Origin: Rhodospirillales bacterium
GTDB taxonomy: Bacteria > Pseudomonadota > Alphaproteobacteria > Rhodospirillales > Thalassospiraceae
Length of the DNA: 64,000 nt
Reading direction: 5' to 3'
Assembly (NCBI GenBank): GCA_019634165.1
Contig: JAHQVT010000008.1
Coordinates: forward strand, 310,001 to 374,000
Positions 18,064-28,722 of this stretch are shown here, in pieces. The notes beneath the pieces are model-generated. The model was given only the letters and a program-made list of their open reading frames with translations, searched no databases and was not told where the DNA came from. A program made the translations under genes and the position numbers. How positions within the stretch are numbered: the stretch's first letter is position 1; every line of letters starts with the position of its first letter.

Positions 18064-19827
18064 CTATTCCGGGGTAATGCCAAGTGCTTCAAACAGAGGG
18101 GTAAGTTCCTTTTGATATGGACGCCAACGTTCAACGCTGCTTTTGTAAATTGGTTGGCGAACTTCAAGGGCACTATGGGTGCGGACTTCACGTTTGTTGG
18201 CGTAAAATTCAAGGCAGGAGTCTTGCCAATCAAGGTCAAGGAAATCGATCAAACGGCGGGATTCACCTTCTAGATCGTCAATAACCTTTTCATAATCGAC
18301 TGTGATGAATTGTTCCTTGGGCAGGGTTTCTTCCCAATAAGCCATCAGGTCGCGATAAGCGAGATAGAAATGGCCAATATCTTTGAGATCACAAAGATAT
18401 TTGTGACCATCAGCAAAGAAGTGCGTGAAACACGAAAACGCCGTGTCAAGCGGATCACGGCGTGAATGAATGATTTTCGAATTGGGAAACGCCATGGCAA
18501 TCAAACCAGTCGATACAAAATTACCCAGCATCTTATCAACGATATAGCGTGGCTTTTTACCATTGATGATGGCCTCAGGCGGGAGAGCCCGTGACACTTC
18601 ATCACGATAGGCCTTGGCAAACATGTTAAGGCGCTTTGGGTCGGCTAGAAGTTTTCTGTGTTGTGGTTGCGATGGGAAGCCATCGCCATATGCGCGCTTT
18701 TCAAGGTTGGGTAGGGTGCGAATTTCACCAACACCAAATGCATCTGTGTGACTATCAAGGATCTGCTCAAGCAAGCTTGAACCACTGCGTGGCATGCCGA
18801 CAATAAAGATGAATTGCTGTTGATCGTCATCTTCTTCTTTCAGGCTACCCTGGCTAATGACGTCCGGAGTATAGAACTCTGGAATGTTTTTAAGGAAACC
18901 CAGAGTGCTTTCCTCATTGTATTCGACTTGTTGCCGTTGATAGCGGTTGGCCTTGAAATAGTGATCCATTGCGATCTTGCCATCGCCACGGTTCATATAG
19001 GCTAGACCAAGTGCGTAATGAAGATGTTGTTGGTCGGACTTGGAAAGTTTGGATTTTCCGGTTTTGATCATTTTTTCGACTGTAGCGAAATCATTATTTC
19101 CAAAGACCTTAAGGGTCGCAAGTTCCGTCCATGCGCGGGCAAAGAACTTGGAATTCCTGATCGCTTCACGGATGGCTGCTTCGCAACCTTTTGTATCGCC
19201 CATGGTTTTTAGATGATCAGCTTTGTTCATCAAGATACGGGAAAGTTCAATGGGTGTTGGTGCTGGGACCGGTTTTGACTGTTTATTCTTGATTGCAGCA
19301 TAGCCTACTTCAAGTGCCTGATCATAAAGAGTATCGGCTTGTTTGGGGCGGGATGACTTGGCAACCGAATGGGCATACAGGTTCCACTTTTGCCAATCAG
19401 CCGGGATTTTTGTCATCACGTGGGTAAAAAGATGAACGCCCTGATCGTAAAAGCCATTCAGGATCAGAATGCTGGCAAGTTGGGCTTGGATTTCCACATC
19501 ATGAGGGTCACGTTTCATCGCGACATTCAGAACATTCTGGCATTCCAGATACATGTTCTGTTTGTGCATTAATTTAGCAAGGTCAAGATAGTACAGATTT
19601 TGCGGATTTGGCGCCTTACAGGCAAATTCCAGATGCTTAAGTGCACCAAAAATGTTGCCCTGCTTTTCAAGTACCCCAGCAAAGAAATGCAGCAAGGGTC
19701 CGTAATTCGGATCGGTCCGAAGGTATGTCGCACACAACTCATAGGTCTGCTGTTCTTTTCCCTGCTGCCACAGCTTACGTGCCTTTTCCAGAACACTCTC
19801 GGGCGTTTGGGTTTTAACGGTACTCAT
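18064..19827 (-). CDS. TPR-repeat sulfotransferase (tandem copy, middle)
   Basis: This 587-residue protein is built like its neighbours, with TPR-like helical repeats over about residues 1-310 and a sulfotransferase domain. The phosphosulfate loop FIFIVGMPRSGSSLLEQIL is near residue 342 and the 3'-phosphate site HSRRDPLDTAFSCF near 450. It ends with SALEVRQPIYKSSVERWRPY. Its ATG overlaps the stop of the upstream paralogue (ATGA), so the two are translationally coupled. The GSSL variant of the loop and many sequence differences show that these paralogues are old, not a recent duplication. No export signal is seen. Confidence 0.86.
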   Translation of the reverse strand: MSTVKTQTPESVLEKARKLWQQGKEQQTYELCATYLRTDPNYGPLLHFFAGVLEKQGNIFGALKHLEFACKAPNPQNLYYLDLAKLMHKQNMYLECQNVLNVAMKRDPHDVEIQAQLASILILNGFYDQGVHLFTHVMTKIPADWQKWNLYAHSVAKSSRPKQADTLYDQALEVGYAAIKNKQSKPVPAPTPIELSRILMNKADHLKTMGDTKGCEAAIREAIRNSKFFARAWTELATLKVFGNNDFATVEKMIKTGKSKLSKSDQQHLHYALGLAYMNRGDGKIAMDHYFKANRYQRQQVEYNEESTLGFLKNIPEFYTPDVISQGSLKEEDDDQQQFIFIVGMPRSGSSLLEQILDSHTDAFGVGEIRTLPNLEKRAYGDGFPSQPQHRKLLADPKRLNMFAKAYRDEVSRALPPEAIINGKKPRYIVDKMLGNFVSTGLIAMAFPNSKIIHSRRDPLDTAFSCFTHFFADGHKYLCDLKDIGHFYLAYRDLMAYWEETLPKEQFITVDYEKVIDDLEGESRRLIDFLDLDWQDSCLEFYANKREVRTHSALEVRQPIYKSSVERWRPYQKELTPLFEALGITPE

Positions 19828-21605
19828 AAGCTGTCCTCGTCTTGGGGGTGAATGCCCAGGGCAGCAAGAAGCGGCTGAATGTATGGGGCATAGGGTTTCC
19901 AGCGTTCAACACTGCTTTGATAAAGTTTTTGGCGAACTTGCGCTGCACTTGCTGTACGTACGGACCTGCTGGAGTTTTGGAATTCCAAAACCACGTCATT
20001 CCAAGGCAGGCCGAGAAAATCTATCAATCGGCGTGACTGTGGTTCGATATCGGCCACGACGTCTTCGTAATTGACTTCGATGAATCGATCCTTGGGCAAG
20101 ATTGCTCGCCAATGGGTCATCAGGTCATCATAGGCGCGGTAAAATTCGCCTAATTCGGTTTGGTTGCAGGTGTAGACCTGTAAATTGGCAAACCGTTTTG
20201 AGTAACATGACAAACAGGTGTCAACCGGATCGCGGCGGCAATGAATAATCTTGGCTCCGGGTACAGAAAGCAGGATTAAGCCGGCCCATGAAAAATTTCC
20301 CAGCATCTTGTCAATGATCACGCGCGTACCATTGGTTGGTGGAAACATGTCGTGGACTTCGTCGCGGTATGATGCCCAAAGTTTCGAAAGCAGCTCCTTT
20401 GACCCGGTTTTATCGCGATCTTCGGGCTGGTTCGGGAAAACAGGGCCAAACAGCTCATCTTTGAATTTCGGAAAGCTGCGTAATTCTCCGGTCGGGAGTG
20501 TGTTTGGATGGCTTCCAAGAATTTGTTCGACCAATGTACTGCCTGATCTTGGCATGCCAACAATGAAGGCGTGGCTTGATGACGCTCCATCGGTGATCTC
20601 TGGAAGGTTATCAAACAGTTCCTTGGGGAAGTAATCGGCTATTCGGCGGACTCGGTCACAGGTGATCTTGGAGTCGTATCCCTGCTTCTTAATCGGGTCA
20701 AAAGCAAAGTCTGACCGACGTAACGCATTTGCTTGATCCAGATGGGCGATTGCTTGTTTGGGATCAGCACAATCCATATAGGCCTTGCCAAGAGAAAAGC
20801 TGATCATTTCACGGTCTTGCTTGCCCAGCGACGCTTCATCTAGCGCAAGTGCCGCCGTCATTTTTCCAATTTCAGGGCTTTCCACTGTAAATTTCATCAC
20901 ATCAGCAAGGTCATGCCATGCCCGTCCTGAATTCGGATTGATGTTCAGTGCTTTGTTGAAGGTAGACCGTGCTTTGTCCAGTGCGCCCATGTGACGTTGG
21001 GCTTCACCAATCAACAGCAATGTGCGCTCAAGCCGTTCCGGATTCTTAGCCACGAGTTTTTCAGCTTTGACGAGATAGTCCAATGCTTCCTGTTCTCGTC
21101 CGACCTTGATCAGTGCTGATCCCAGGTTGTTCAGGCTGCGCCAGTCATTCGGACTGAATGCGACGGCTTTTTTCAAAATATCGATCCCCTGGGAGGTGAA
21201 TTCACCCTGAACAAGGATCACACCAAGCTCGCTATAGGTTGGTCCATGAGTTGGGAAACGACGTATAGCGGCGAATAAAACCTGCTGGACCAAATCGAAC
21301 TTACCCATTGCACCTAATACGCCGGCAAGTTCGTGGAAGTATTCAATTTTGGCATCTGCACTGTTGCAGGCCTTTTGCAGCATTCCGACGGCATCGGGAA
21401 GTTTCCCCATCGCACGCATGATGCGGGCCATGGCAAATGTCGAGGGGGCGTAATCGGAGAGGAGGGCAAGGGCTTGCTGGGCCGCTGATAAAGCATCAGT
21501 AACCTTGCCCGATGCAAGTGCACTGTCGGCCGTGCGGACCAATTTATCGGCTTTCTGCCGGGTACGTTTTTCCGCAAAACTGGGCGTTGAAGCTGACTTG
21601 CTCAT
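19824..21605 (-). CDS. TPR-repeat sulfotransferase (tandem copy, first)
   Basis: This is the first gene of the tandem trio, encoding 593 residues. TPR-like repeats extend over about residues 15-325, including clear helix pairs such as GRAWHDLADVMKF. The sulfotransferase domain has AFIVGMPRSGSTLVEQIL near residue 350 and HCRRDPVDTCLSCY near 460. It closes with SAAQVRQKLYQSSVERWKPY. The TPR part probably recruits a protein or peptide acceptor, as in enzymes that modify proteins, but this is inference. The downstream copy overlaps its stop codon. The 140 bases upstream end in the glnA terminator. Confidence 0.86.
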   Translation of the reverse strand: MSKSASTPSFAEKRTRQKADKLVRTADSALASGKVTDALSAAQQALALLSDYAPSTFAMARIMRAMGKLPDAVGMLQKACNSADAKIEYFHELAGVLGAMGKFDLVQQVLFAAIRRFPTHGPTYSELGVILVQGEFTSQGIDILKKAVAFSPNDWRSLNNLGSALIKVGREQEALDYLVKAEKLVAKNPERLERTLLLIGEAQRHMGALDKARSTFNKALNINPNSGRAWHDLADVMKFTVESPEIGKMTAALALDEASLGKQDREMISFSLGKAYMDCADPKQAIAHLDQANALRRSDFAFDPIKKQGYDSKITCDRVRRIADYFPKELFDNLPEITDGASSSHAFIVGMPRSGSTLVEQILGSHPNTLPTGELRSFPKFKDELFGPVFPNQPEDRDKTGSKELLSKLWASYRDEVHDMFPPTNGTRVIIDKMLGNFSWAGLILLSVPGAKIIHCRRDPVDTCLSCYSKRFANLQVYTCNQTELGEFYRAYDDLMTHWRAILPKDRFIEVNYEDVVADIEPQSRRLIDFLGLPWNDVVLEFQNSSRSVRTASAAQVRQKLYQSSVERWKPYAPYIQPLLAALGIHPQDEDSL

Positions 21606-21684
21606 AAATACGATTAAATCCCCATACGTCAGATGAGGTCAAATCTTATTCATAAGGGGTAATCAAACTGTTTAAGCCTCAAAA

Positions 21685-21715
21685 AAAACGCCCGGTCGTG
21701 ATGACCGGGCGTTTT
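21685..21715 (-). terminator. Terminator of glnA
   Basis: A perfect 13-bp stem AAAACGCCCGGTC / GACCGGGCGTTTT with a five-base loop continues into eight T residues on the minus strand, 30 bases after the glnA stop. Confidence 0.92.
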
Positions 21716-21745
21716 CTGATCGCGTATTCCTTTCGGGTGAAAGGA

Positions 21746-23155
21746 TTAACCGCTGTAATACATGTCGAATTCGACCGGGTGCGGAGCCTGTTCGAAGCGA
21801 ATGACTTCTTCCATTTTCAGGGAGATGTATGCGTCGATCAGGTCGTCGGTCATGACGTCGCCTTTCTTCAGGAAGTCACGGTCAGCGCTGAGGCTGTCGA
21901 GTGCTTCATGAAGCGAGCGGCAAACAGTCGGAACATCTTTGAGCTCTTCCGCAGGAAGGTCATAGAGGTTTTTGTCCATTGCTTCGCCAGGATGGATCTT
22001 GTTCTCGATACCGTCAAGGCCAGCCATCAGCATGGCAGAGAATGCCAGATACGGGTTGGCCAGTGCATCCGGGAAGCGGATCTCAACACGCTTGCCTTTA
22101 GGCGAAGCAGTGTAAGGGATACGGCAAGATGCAGAACGGTTACGAGCAGAATATGCCAGCAGAACCGGTGCTTCAAAGCCCGGGACCAGACGCTTGTAAG
22201 AGTTGGTCGTCGGGTTGGTGAAGGCGTTCAATGCTTTGGCATGTTTGATGATACCGCCAATGTAGTAAAGCGCGGTTTCCGACAGGTCAGCATAGCTGTT
22301 GCCAGCAAACAGCGGTTTGCCTTCGTGCCAGATCGACTGGTGCGTATGCATGCCAGAACCGTTGTCACCAAAGACAGGCTTCGGCATAAAGGTTGCGGTT
22401 TTGCCATACTGGTGTGCAACCATGTGGATGCAATATTTGTAGATCTGAACGGCATCAGCATGTTCGATCAGGGTGCCAAAAGCGATACCCAGTTCGTGCT
22501 GCGACGGTGCAACTTCATGGTGGTGCTTTTCGCAACGCACGCCCATTTCGTTGATGTAGTTGACCATTTCGGCACGGATGTCGTTTGCCGAATCAACAGG
22601 CTGTACTGGGAAGTAACCGCCTTTTGGACCCGGACGGTGACCGCGGTTGCCGCCTTCGAATTCGGTGCCGGTGTTGTAAGGACCTTCTTCGGAATCAAGG
22701 GCATAAGCCATGCTTTCCTGCGAAGTGCTCCAGCGAACATCGTCAAACATGAAGAATTCTGGTTCAGCACCGAAATATGCGGTGTCGCCGATACCAGCGG
22801 ACTGCATGTAAGCAAGTGCGCGTTTCGCGGTCGAACGCGGGCAACGCTCGTAACCCTGGCCGGTTGCCGGTTCGATAACGTCGCAAACGATGATCAGGGT
22901 TGGCTGTGCGGTGAATGGATCAACAACAGCGGTTGAAGGATCCGGCATCAGGATCATGTCAGATTCATTGATGTCTTTCCAACCGGCGATCGACGAACCG
23001 TCGAACATGATGCCGTCAACAAAGACGTCTTCGTCGATCGTGCAGATATCCTGCGCAGTATGCTGCCATTTACCTTTGGAATCGGTAAAGCGCAGATCGA
23101 CAAACTGGATGCCTTTTTCTTTGATCAGATTAAGTACAGAAGCAGCGTCAGACAT
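21746..23155 (-). CDS. glnA: Glutamine synthetase type I
   Basis: This enzyme makes glutamine from glutamate, ammonia and ATP and is the entry point of ammonium assimilation; it acts as a cytoplasmic dodecamer. The 469-residue sequence matches the GSI-beta class throughout. It has [11 protein letters not shown] near residue 50, the metal/ATP region GAEPEFF near 130, and [10 protein letters not shown] near 265. The adenylylation site KNLYDLP is near residue 397, so GlnE-type control is expected. It lies 62 bases downstream of glnB in the same direction and is probably transcribed with it from the sigma-54 promoter upstream of glnB. Confidence 0.98.
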   Translation of the reverse strand: MSDAASVLNLIKEKGIQFVDLRFTDSKGKWQHTAQDICTIDEDVFVDGIMFDGSSIAGWKDINESDMILMPDPSTAVVDPFTAQPTLIIVCDVIEPATGQGYERCPRSTAKRALAYMQSAGIGDTAYFGAEPEFFMFDDVRWSTSQESMAYALDSEEGPYNTGTEFEGGNRGHRPGPKGGYFPVQPVDSANDIRAEMVNYINEMGVRCEKHHHEVAPSQHELGIAFGTLIEHADAVQIYKYCIHMVAHQYGKTATFMPKPVFGDNGSGMHTHQSIWHEGKPLFAGNSYADLSETALYYIGGIIKHAKALNAFTNPTTNSYKRLVPGFEAPVLLAYSARNRSASCRIPYTASPKGKRVEIRFPDALANPYLAFSAMLMAGLDGIENKIHPGEAMDKNLYDLPAEELKDVPTVCRSLHEALDSLSADRDFLKKGDVMTDDLIDAYISLKMEEVIRFEQAPHPVEFDMYYSG

Positions 23156-23217
23156 GATGCAACCCTTTAAAACTCAAAATTTGTTACCGTGCGGTGTTCA
23201 TTGACAGACAAGACCGA

Positions 23218-24050
<833 letters not shown>

Positions 24051-25223
24051 ATGACCGAATTTGTCGGCAATCCTCTTTTCGCTTCGGGCGGGATCACGAT
24101 TTTTGAAGTGATGAACGAACTGGCCCAGAAACATAATGCCATCAATTTGGGGCAGGGCGCACCCGATACCGACGGCCCGGCTGACATTCGCGAAGCCGCC
24201 GCCCGCGCAACAATGGAACTGTCCAATCAGTATCCCCCGCTTGCCGGTGTTCCCGAATTGCTACAAGCGGTTGCTGACCATAACAAACGTTTCTACGGCA
24301 TTGATGTCGATCCGAAAACAGAAGTTCTGGTTGCCGTGGGGGCGACCGAAGGATTAGCAGATGTGATCCTTGGTCTGGTGGCACCGGGTGATGAAGTGAT
24401 CCTGATCGAACCGCTTTATGACAGCTATCTTCCGATTGTGAAGCTGGCAGGGGGTATTCCCAAACTGGTGCGCGTAACCCCGCCACATTGGGATTTGCCG
24501 CGCGACGAACTTGCTGCGGCCTTTTCAGAAAAAACCAAGCTGATCCTGATCAACTCGCCGCAAAACCCGTGCTCAAAGGTCTACGGCGACGATGAACTAC
24601 AATTCGTTGCCGATCTTTGCATCAAGCATGACGTCATTGCGCTGTGTGATGAAGTTTACGAACATCTGGTTTTTGATGGTCGTAAGCACCATCCGCTGAT
24701 GACGTTTCCGGGCATGCATGATCGCACCGTGCGCATCGGATCGGCCGGTAAGACCTTTTCACTGACCGGTTGGAAAATCGGCTATGTCACGGCCTGTGCC
24801 AAATTGATGGAGCCGATTAAAAAGGCCCATCAGTTTTTGGTTTTCACCGTGCCACCGGGATTGCAGCATGGTGTTGCCTATGGCCTGAATAAGGACGATG
24901 AATATTTCGAAACCTTCACCGCAGAAATGCAGGCAAAGCGTGATTTCCTGATGAAGGGGCTTAAAGAAGTCGGTTTTGAAGTATTGGATTCTCAAGGAAC
25001 CTATTTCATCACCTGTGACTTCCGCCCGCTTGGCTATGATTGCGATGATGTCGAGTTCTGTCAGATCATGATCAAGGAAGCAGGCGTTGTCGCCATCCCT
25101 GTTTCGGCCTTCTATCAGGGCGAAGACGGTGGCGTGCGCAATTTCGTGCGGTTCTGCTTCTGCAAGGAAGAAGCCAAAATGTCTGAGGCGATTACCCGCA
25201 TGAAAAAGGCCTTTGCCAAGTAA
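24051..25223 (+). CDS. PLP-dependent aminotransferase, class I/II
   Basis: This is a fold-type I aminotransferase of 390 residues, close to the methionine/kynurenine aminotransferase group (YbdL- and KAT-like). It has NLGQGAPDTDGP near residue 32, the PLP-ring tyrosine region PLYDSY near 125, and the NSPQNPCSKV segment near 170, where NP binds the substrate carboxylate region. The Schiff-base lysine is in SAGKTFSLTGWKIGY near 232, and the substrate-carboxylate arginine in NFVRFCFCK near 372. The cytoplasmic role is probably transamination of methionine, glutamine or aromatic amino acids. The ribosome site AAGGACG precedes the ATG. It ends at a strong terminator. Confidence 0.9.
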   Translation: MTEFVGNPLFASGGITIFEVMNELAQKHNAINLGQGAPDTDGPADIREAAARATMELSNQYPPLAGVPELLQAVADHNKRFYGIDVDPKTEVLVAVGATEGLADVILGLVAPGDEVILIEPLYDSYLPIVKLAGGIPKLVRVTPPHWDLPRDELAAAFSEKTKLILINSPQNPCSKVYGDDELQFVADLCIKHDVIALCDEVYEHLVFDGRKHHPLMTFPGMHDRTVRIGSAGKTFSLTGWKIGYVTACAKLMEPIKKAHQFLVFTVPPGLQHGVAYGLNKDDEYFETFTAEMQAKRDFLMKGLKEVGFEVLDSQGTYFITCDFRPLGYDCDDVEFCQIMIKEAGVVAIPVSAFYQGEDGGVRNFVRFCFCKEEAKMSEAITRMKKAFAK

Positions 25224-25250
25224 CTGGCATCAGGAAACGAATTTTGATCG

Positions 25251-25282
25251 AAAAAGCCGCAAGCGGATGCTTGCGGCTTTTT
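25251..25282. terminator. Bidirectional terminator
   Basis: The 14-bp stem AAAAAGCCGCAAGC / GCTTGCGGCTTTTT with loop GGAT lies between the convergent aminotransferase and Gfo/Idh/MocA genes and has T-runs in both directions. Confidence 0.92.
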
Positions 25283-25305
25283 GTTTTCAGTAGCCTGCGT
25301 GCTGA

Positions 25306-26307
25306 TCAGGCCTTCACCATCTCCCAGCTACCCGTTTTGGCCGAACGGGCCAGCGCATCCAAAATCTGCATATTGGCAATTGCATCTTCGATCGGATAGT
25401 CGACCGGGCTTTCGCCTTTGAATATCGAAGTCGCGGCTTCGCCTTGCAGGGTATAGTGATTGAGAATTGGGAATTTAATCTCACGTGCGTCGTCAAAGCC
25501 GGGCTGTTTTTGCCCTGCAACCCGAATGACTGCCGGGTTTTCCGCGATCGGGTTAAACGGCATCAGAATTTCAATGCGGCCCTCGGACCCCAGAATATGA
25601 ACGCGCTGAACGGCCGCTGATTGGGTGCCGCAAACAAAACTTGCCTGAAGGCCCGATCCAAAATCAAGCATGCCGGAAACAAGGCGGTCGGTGCCAAATT
25701 TCGGGTCTTTATCCATCAAGGATACAACACGTACCGGTTCCTTGGCGGTGACAAAGCGTGGGCCGACGATGCAGTAACAGCCAATATCAAGCAAACCGCC
25801 GCCGCCAATGTCCTTCTTGTTGCGCACATTGTTCGGATCGGCATTGTAGTAGCTAAAGATACTTTGCACTGTGGTTAGGGTGCCGATCTGGCCGCTTTCG
25901 ATGATTTTGCGGGCTTCAAGCCATTGCGGGTGATGGCGGACCATAAAGGCCTCGATCACGTGTTTTCCGCTTTTATCACGGGCTTCGATCAGGCGTTTGG
26001 CATCTTCGGTATCCAGTCCAATCGGCTTCTCGCACAGGACATGTTTGCCTGCTTCAAGCGCCTTGATCGTCCATTCAACATGAAGATGGTTTGGAAGGGG
26101 ATTATAGATCGCCTCGATGGACGGATCAGCCAGAAGCTCCTCGTAGGAGCCATAGGCGCGCGGAATACGCAAATTTTCGGCGACCTCACGGGTCTTTTCA
26201 AGATCGCGGCCCGCAATCGCCCGAATTTCAAGCTGATTGCTTTCCTGCATGGCCGGGATAACTTTCTCCGTGCCAATCTTGGCGGTGCTGATGACGCCCC
26301 ACTTCAT
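25306..26307 (-). CDS. Gfo/Idh/MocA-family oxidoreductase
   Basis: This is an NAD(P)-dependent sugar or cyclitol dehydrogenase-like enzyme. The 333-residue protein has an N-terminal Rossmann domain (WGVISTAKIGTEKVIPA, residues 3-19), the family motif GKHVLCEKPIGLD near residue 90, whose lysine is part of the active site, and a C-terminal alpha/beta domain (GGGGLLDIGCYCI near 170, where Asp and the following positions line the pocket). It stands alone, with a GC-rich palindrome about 70 bases upstream. The substrate is unknown; the nearest named relatives are xylose/glucose-type dehydrogenases and scyllo-inositol enzymes. Confidence 0.88.
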   Translation of the reverse strand: MKWGVISTAKIGTEKVIPAMQESNQLEIRAIAGRDLEKTREVAENLRIPRAYGSYEELLADPSIEAIYNPLPNHLHVEWTIKALEAGKHVLCEKPIGLDTEDAKRLIEARDKSGKHVIEAFMVRHHPQWLEARKIIESGQIGTLTTVQSIFSYYNADPNNVRNKKDIGGGGLLDIGCYCIVGPRFVTAKEPVRVVSLMDKDPKFGTDRLVSGMLDFGSGLQASFVCGTQSAAVQRVHILGSEGRIEILMPFNPIAENPAVIRVAGQKQPGFDDAREIKFPILNHYTLQGEAATSIFKGESPVDYPIEDAIANMQILDALARSAKTGSWEMVKA

Positions 26308-26607
26308 TCCGATACTCCGTCTGTTTTTCTAATTCGTGGCCCATACTTATTAATATAGGCAGTCCCAACGATCGGCCCCGTTAACGGGGGGCAACAGATG
26401 CCGGCCCGAAGGATGATCATCAGGATATGTTGTTGAATTGAATTAATTAAGCCATATGACGCCACATGCAAGATGTTCGGACGGGTAGGTTGGGGTGGTT
26501 GTGATGGAAATCAATCGCGGTTTGCCCGTGGCAATATCCAAAGGCCGCAAAAATCGGCGCTTTGTGCTTTGTTAAAGAAATCAGCGGAAAAAAGTGAAAA
26601 TATGCGC
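26308..26607. other. Gene-free stretch with a GC palindrome
   Basis: This region between the oxidoreductase and the tRNA-His promoter contains the 14-bp perfect palindrome CCCCGTTAACGGGG at 26376-26389, about 70 bases upstream of the oxidoreductase start and hence a possible operator. The rest is AT-rich with no supported coding region. Confidence 0.4.
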
Positions 26608-26636
26608 TTGACGTTGGGGGCCTCGGGCCATATAAA
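26608..26636 (+). promoter_or_regulatory. Promoter of tRNA-His
   Basis: TTGACG and TATAAA are separated by exactly 17 bases and end 14 bases before the tRNA, matching a strong housekeeping sigma-70 promoter. Confidence 0.85.
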
Positions 26637-26650
26637 CCGCGCCACACGAT

Positions 26651-26728
26651 GGCGGGTGTAGCTCAGTCGGTTAGAGCGCCAGTTTGTGGCACTGGAGGCC
26701 GTGGGTTCAATCCCCATCACTCGCCCCA
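26651..26728 (+). tRNA. tRNA-His (GTG anticodon)
   Basis: The full cloverleaf can be folded. The acceptor pairs GCGGGTG with CACTCGC including one G-T pair, the D arm starts GCTC, the anticodon stem is CCAGT/ACTGG with loop TTGTGGC, and GTG is at 26686-26688. The T arm is GTGGG-TTCAATC-CCCAT. The extra G at 26651 opposite C73 is the G-1 identity element of tRNA-His. CCA is encoded. Confidence 0.97.
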
Positions 26729-26791
26729 TTGTGAAAAGGTCAGGCAGAAATGCCTGGCCTTTTTCGTGTTTCTGATTAGATTTCCGTAGCT

Positions 26792-27523
26792 TTAATGAGG
26801 CTTGGAATACTGGTGCTGAAGTTCTTCCAGGGTATGGTTGATCAGAGTTTTTAGAGTGGAGACATCCTCGAGGAGTTTAATTGCTTCAACTAGCGCAATA
26901 GTCTCGAGGTTCTCGTTGTGATAAGTCCATTCACTTGGGGCTCTCATTCGATTTAGGAGGCTTTCGAGAGCATATGTTGTTTGTTCGACGGCATCTTCAA
27001 TTTCATCAATCTTGGTTATGATGTCGCCAGAAACATCTTGATCTCGCGGAATTGTACTCAATATATCAGCGTACTTTCCAGTAAGCATGATTACGGCTTC
27101 AATACTGTTGCAAGAAAATTCCTGATCTTTATTTGAGGAGGGGGAACCCACTAGCGCTAAAGTTCGTGCATTTACGAGCACTCGTTCAATTGTAGACTTC
27201 GCGAACGCTATTTTCACATTTTCAAAATGCGACCTGATCCGTTTAAGTGCCCTAATGGTAGTAAAGATGTGACTATTTCTTTGCTTGTTTCGGTCGAGGT
27301 GGCGTTGATATTGGAAAAGACCAATGGCAAGGGAGAAGCTTACGAATGCACCGATCAAACTCTGCCAGTTATAGATCAGGTTCATCAATGCCCCTCCATA
27401 CAAACTGAAAAATCCCCAAAAGCCAAAGAACAAGAACCCAATTATAGGTGTCTTGACGAGAAGAAAAATTAGCCAACTCAAGGGCAAAGTAAGCTCCTCT
27501 TTCTTTGCCTTAACGTGGTCCAA
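26792..27523 (-). CDS. Low-GC two-helix membrane protein, function unknown
   Basis: No family is recognised. The 243-residue product has two hydrophobic segments near the N-terminus (about residues 13-45 and 50-72), with a short loop between them. A cytoplasmic helical domain of about 165 residues rich in Ile, Leu, Glu and Lys follows, with coiled-coil character at the end ([20 protein letters not shown]). It appears to start with TTG and has only a poor ribosome site (GAAG). Base composition is clearly more AT-rich than the flanking genes. It sits right after tRNA-His, a common integration target, so horizontal acquisition is likely. No second tRNA 3' end copy was found at its far side. Confidence 0.65.
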   Translation of the reverse strand: MDHVKAKKEELTLPLSWLIFLLVKTPIIGFLFFGFWGFFSLYGGALMNLIYNWQSLIGAFVSFSLAIGLFQYQRHLDRNKQRNSHIFTTIRALKRIRSHFENVKIAFAKSTIERVLVNARTLALVGSPSSNKDQEFSCNSIEAVIMLTGKYADILSTIPRDQDVSGDIITKIDEIEDAVEQTTYALESLLNRMRAPSEWTYHNENLETIALVEAIKLLEDVSTLKTLINHTLEELQHQYSKPH

Positions 27524-27614
27524 GAAACTTCATAATTCCATAATCCGCCCCAATCTGCTAGTTAACCCGACATATTTCCCAGACGGGTTTCATTGGTTGC
27601 CAGGAGATCGCCGC

Positions 27615-28658
27615 ATGTCGACACATCGCATTACCCTTCGCCGTCCTGATGACTGGCATTTGCATCTGCGTGATGGTGATATGCTTAAAGGTGTGATTGG
27701 CGAAACATCCGCGCATTTTGCCCGTGCGATCATCATGCCCAATCTGGTGCCGCCGGTGGTCAAGACCGCCGATGCCGTGGCCTATCGCGACCGCATTACC
27801 GCCGCCATCCCGTCGGGGCATGATTTTACGCCGCTGATGACGCTTTATCTGACCGAGGGTAGCAATCCCGATGATATTGAGGAAGGCTATAAGGCCGGTG
27901 TGATCACCGCGTTGAAGCTTTATCCCGCCGGGGCGACGACCAATTCCGATAGTGGCGTGCGTGATTTTGACAAGGCGATGCCAGCATTAGAGCGCATGGC
28001 AGAACTTGGCATTCCGTTATGTGTGCACGGTGAAGTCACCGATCCGGAAATTGATATTTTTGACCGTGAAGCGGTGTTTATCGACCGGGTTCTTGACCCC
28101 TTGCGCAAACGGTTGCCGGAACTGCGCGTGATCATGGAACACATTACCACCGAAGACGGCGTTGAATATGTCAAAGCCAATGACAAAAATCTGGGCGCGA
28201 CCATCACGACCCACCATTTGATCATTAACCGCAATGCCATTCTGGTTGGCGGCATTCATCCGCATTTCTATTGCCTGCCGGTCGCCAAGCGTGAAAAGCA
28301 CCGTTTGGCCCTGCGTTCGGCGGCGACATCGGGCGATGCGCGGTTCTTCCTGGGGACTGATTCAGCGCCCCATACCGATGAGCGTAAAGAAAGCCCATGT
28401 GGCTGTGCCGGTATCTTTACCGCCAATAATACTGTGCAGCTTTTGGCCCACGTGTTTGAGCAAGAAGGTGCGCTTGATAAGCTTGAAGGCTTTGCATCGC
28501 TTTATGGGCCGCAATTCTATGGTTTGCCGTTAAATGCCGATCAGATCACGCTTGAAAAACGTTCTGAGCCGGCCAAGTTCGCCGAAAAAATCGAAACTGG
28601 CGAAGGTCCGGTCACGGTGTTTAATCCGGGCTTCGATGTTTTCTGGCATTACGCCTGA
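27615..28658 (+). CDS. pyrC: Dihydroorotase, class II
   Basis: This zinc enzyme cyclises N-carbamoyl-aspartate to dihydroorotate, the third step of pyrimidine synthesis. The 347-residue length and motifs match E. coli PyrC-type enzymes. The metal ligands are in [10 protein letters not shown] (residues 12-21), the carbamylated lysine in [14 protein letters not shown] near 97, and further ligands in LCVHGEV near 135 and TTHHLIINR near 200. The catalytic aspartate is in LGTDSAPH near 248. AGGAG eight bases upstream fixes the ATG; the frame is open far upstream over the divergent membrane-protein gene, but that part is not coding. It is monocistronic with its own terminator. Confidence 0.96.
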   Translation: MSTHRITLRRPDDWHLHLRDGDMLKGVIGETSAHFARAIIMPNLVPPVVKTADAVAYRDRITAAIPSGHDFTPLMTLYLTEGSNPDDIEEGYKAGVITALKLYPAGATTNSDSGVRDFDKAMPALERMAELGIPLCVHGEVTDPEIDIFDREAVFIDRVLDPLRKRLPELRVIMEHITTEDGVEYVKANDKNLGATITTHHLIINRNAILVGGIHPHFYCLPVAKREKHRLALRSAATSGDARFFLGTDSAPHTDERKESPCGCAGIFTANNTVQLLAHVFEQEGALDKLEGFASLYGPQFYGLPLNADQITLEKRSEPAKFAEKIETGEGPVTVFNPGFDVFWHYA

Positions 28659-28681
28659 TCATTTTTACGATCAACGCATAC

Positions 28682-28712
28682 AAAAAGCGGCTCCTTGGTG
28701 GGCCGCTTTTTT
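28682..28712 (+). terminator. Terminator of pyrC
   Basis: The 10-bp stem AAAAAGCGGC / GCCGCTTTTT with a ten-base loop continues into TTTTTT shortly after the pyrC stop. Confidence 0.88.
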
Positions 28713-28722
28713 GTTGGTGCTG

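Noticed and set aside
21698-22936. 412-codon plus-strand frame across glnA
   Set aside because: It is antisense to the perfectly conserved glutamine synthetase and begins inside the glnA terminator.
26729-27614. Integration footprint (direct repeat of the tRNA-His 3' end)
   Set aside because: I looked for a copy of the T-arm and acceptor sequence on the far side of the low-GC gene and found none, so no attachment site is called.
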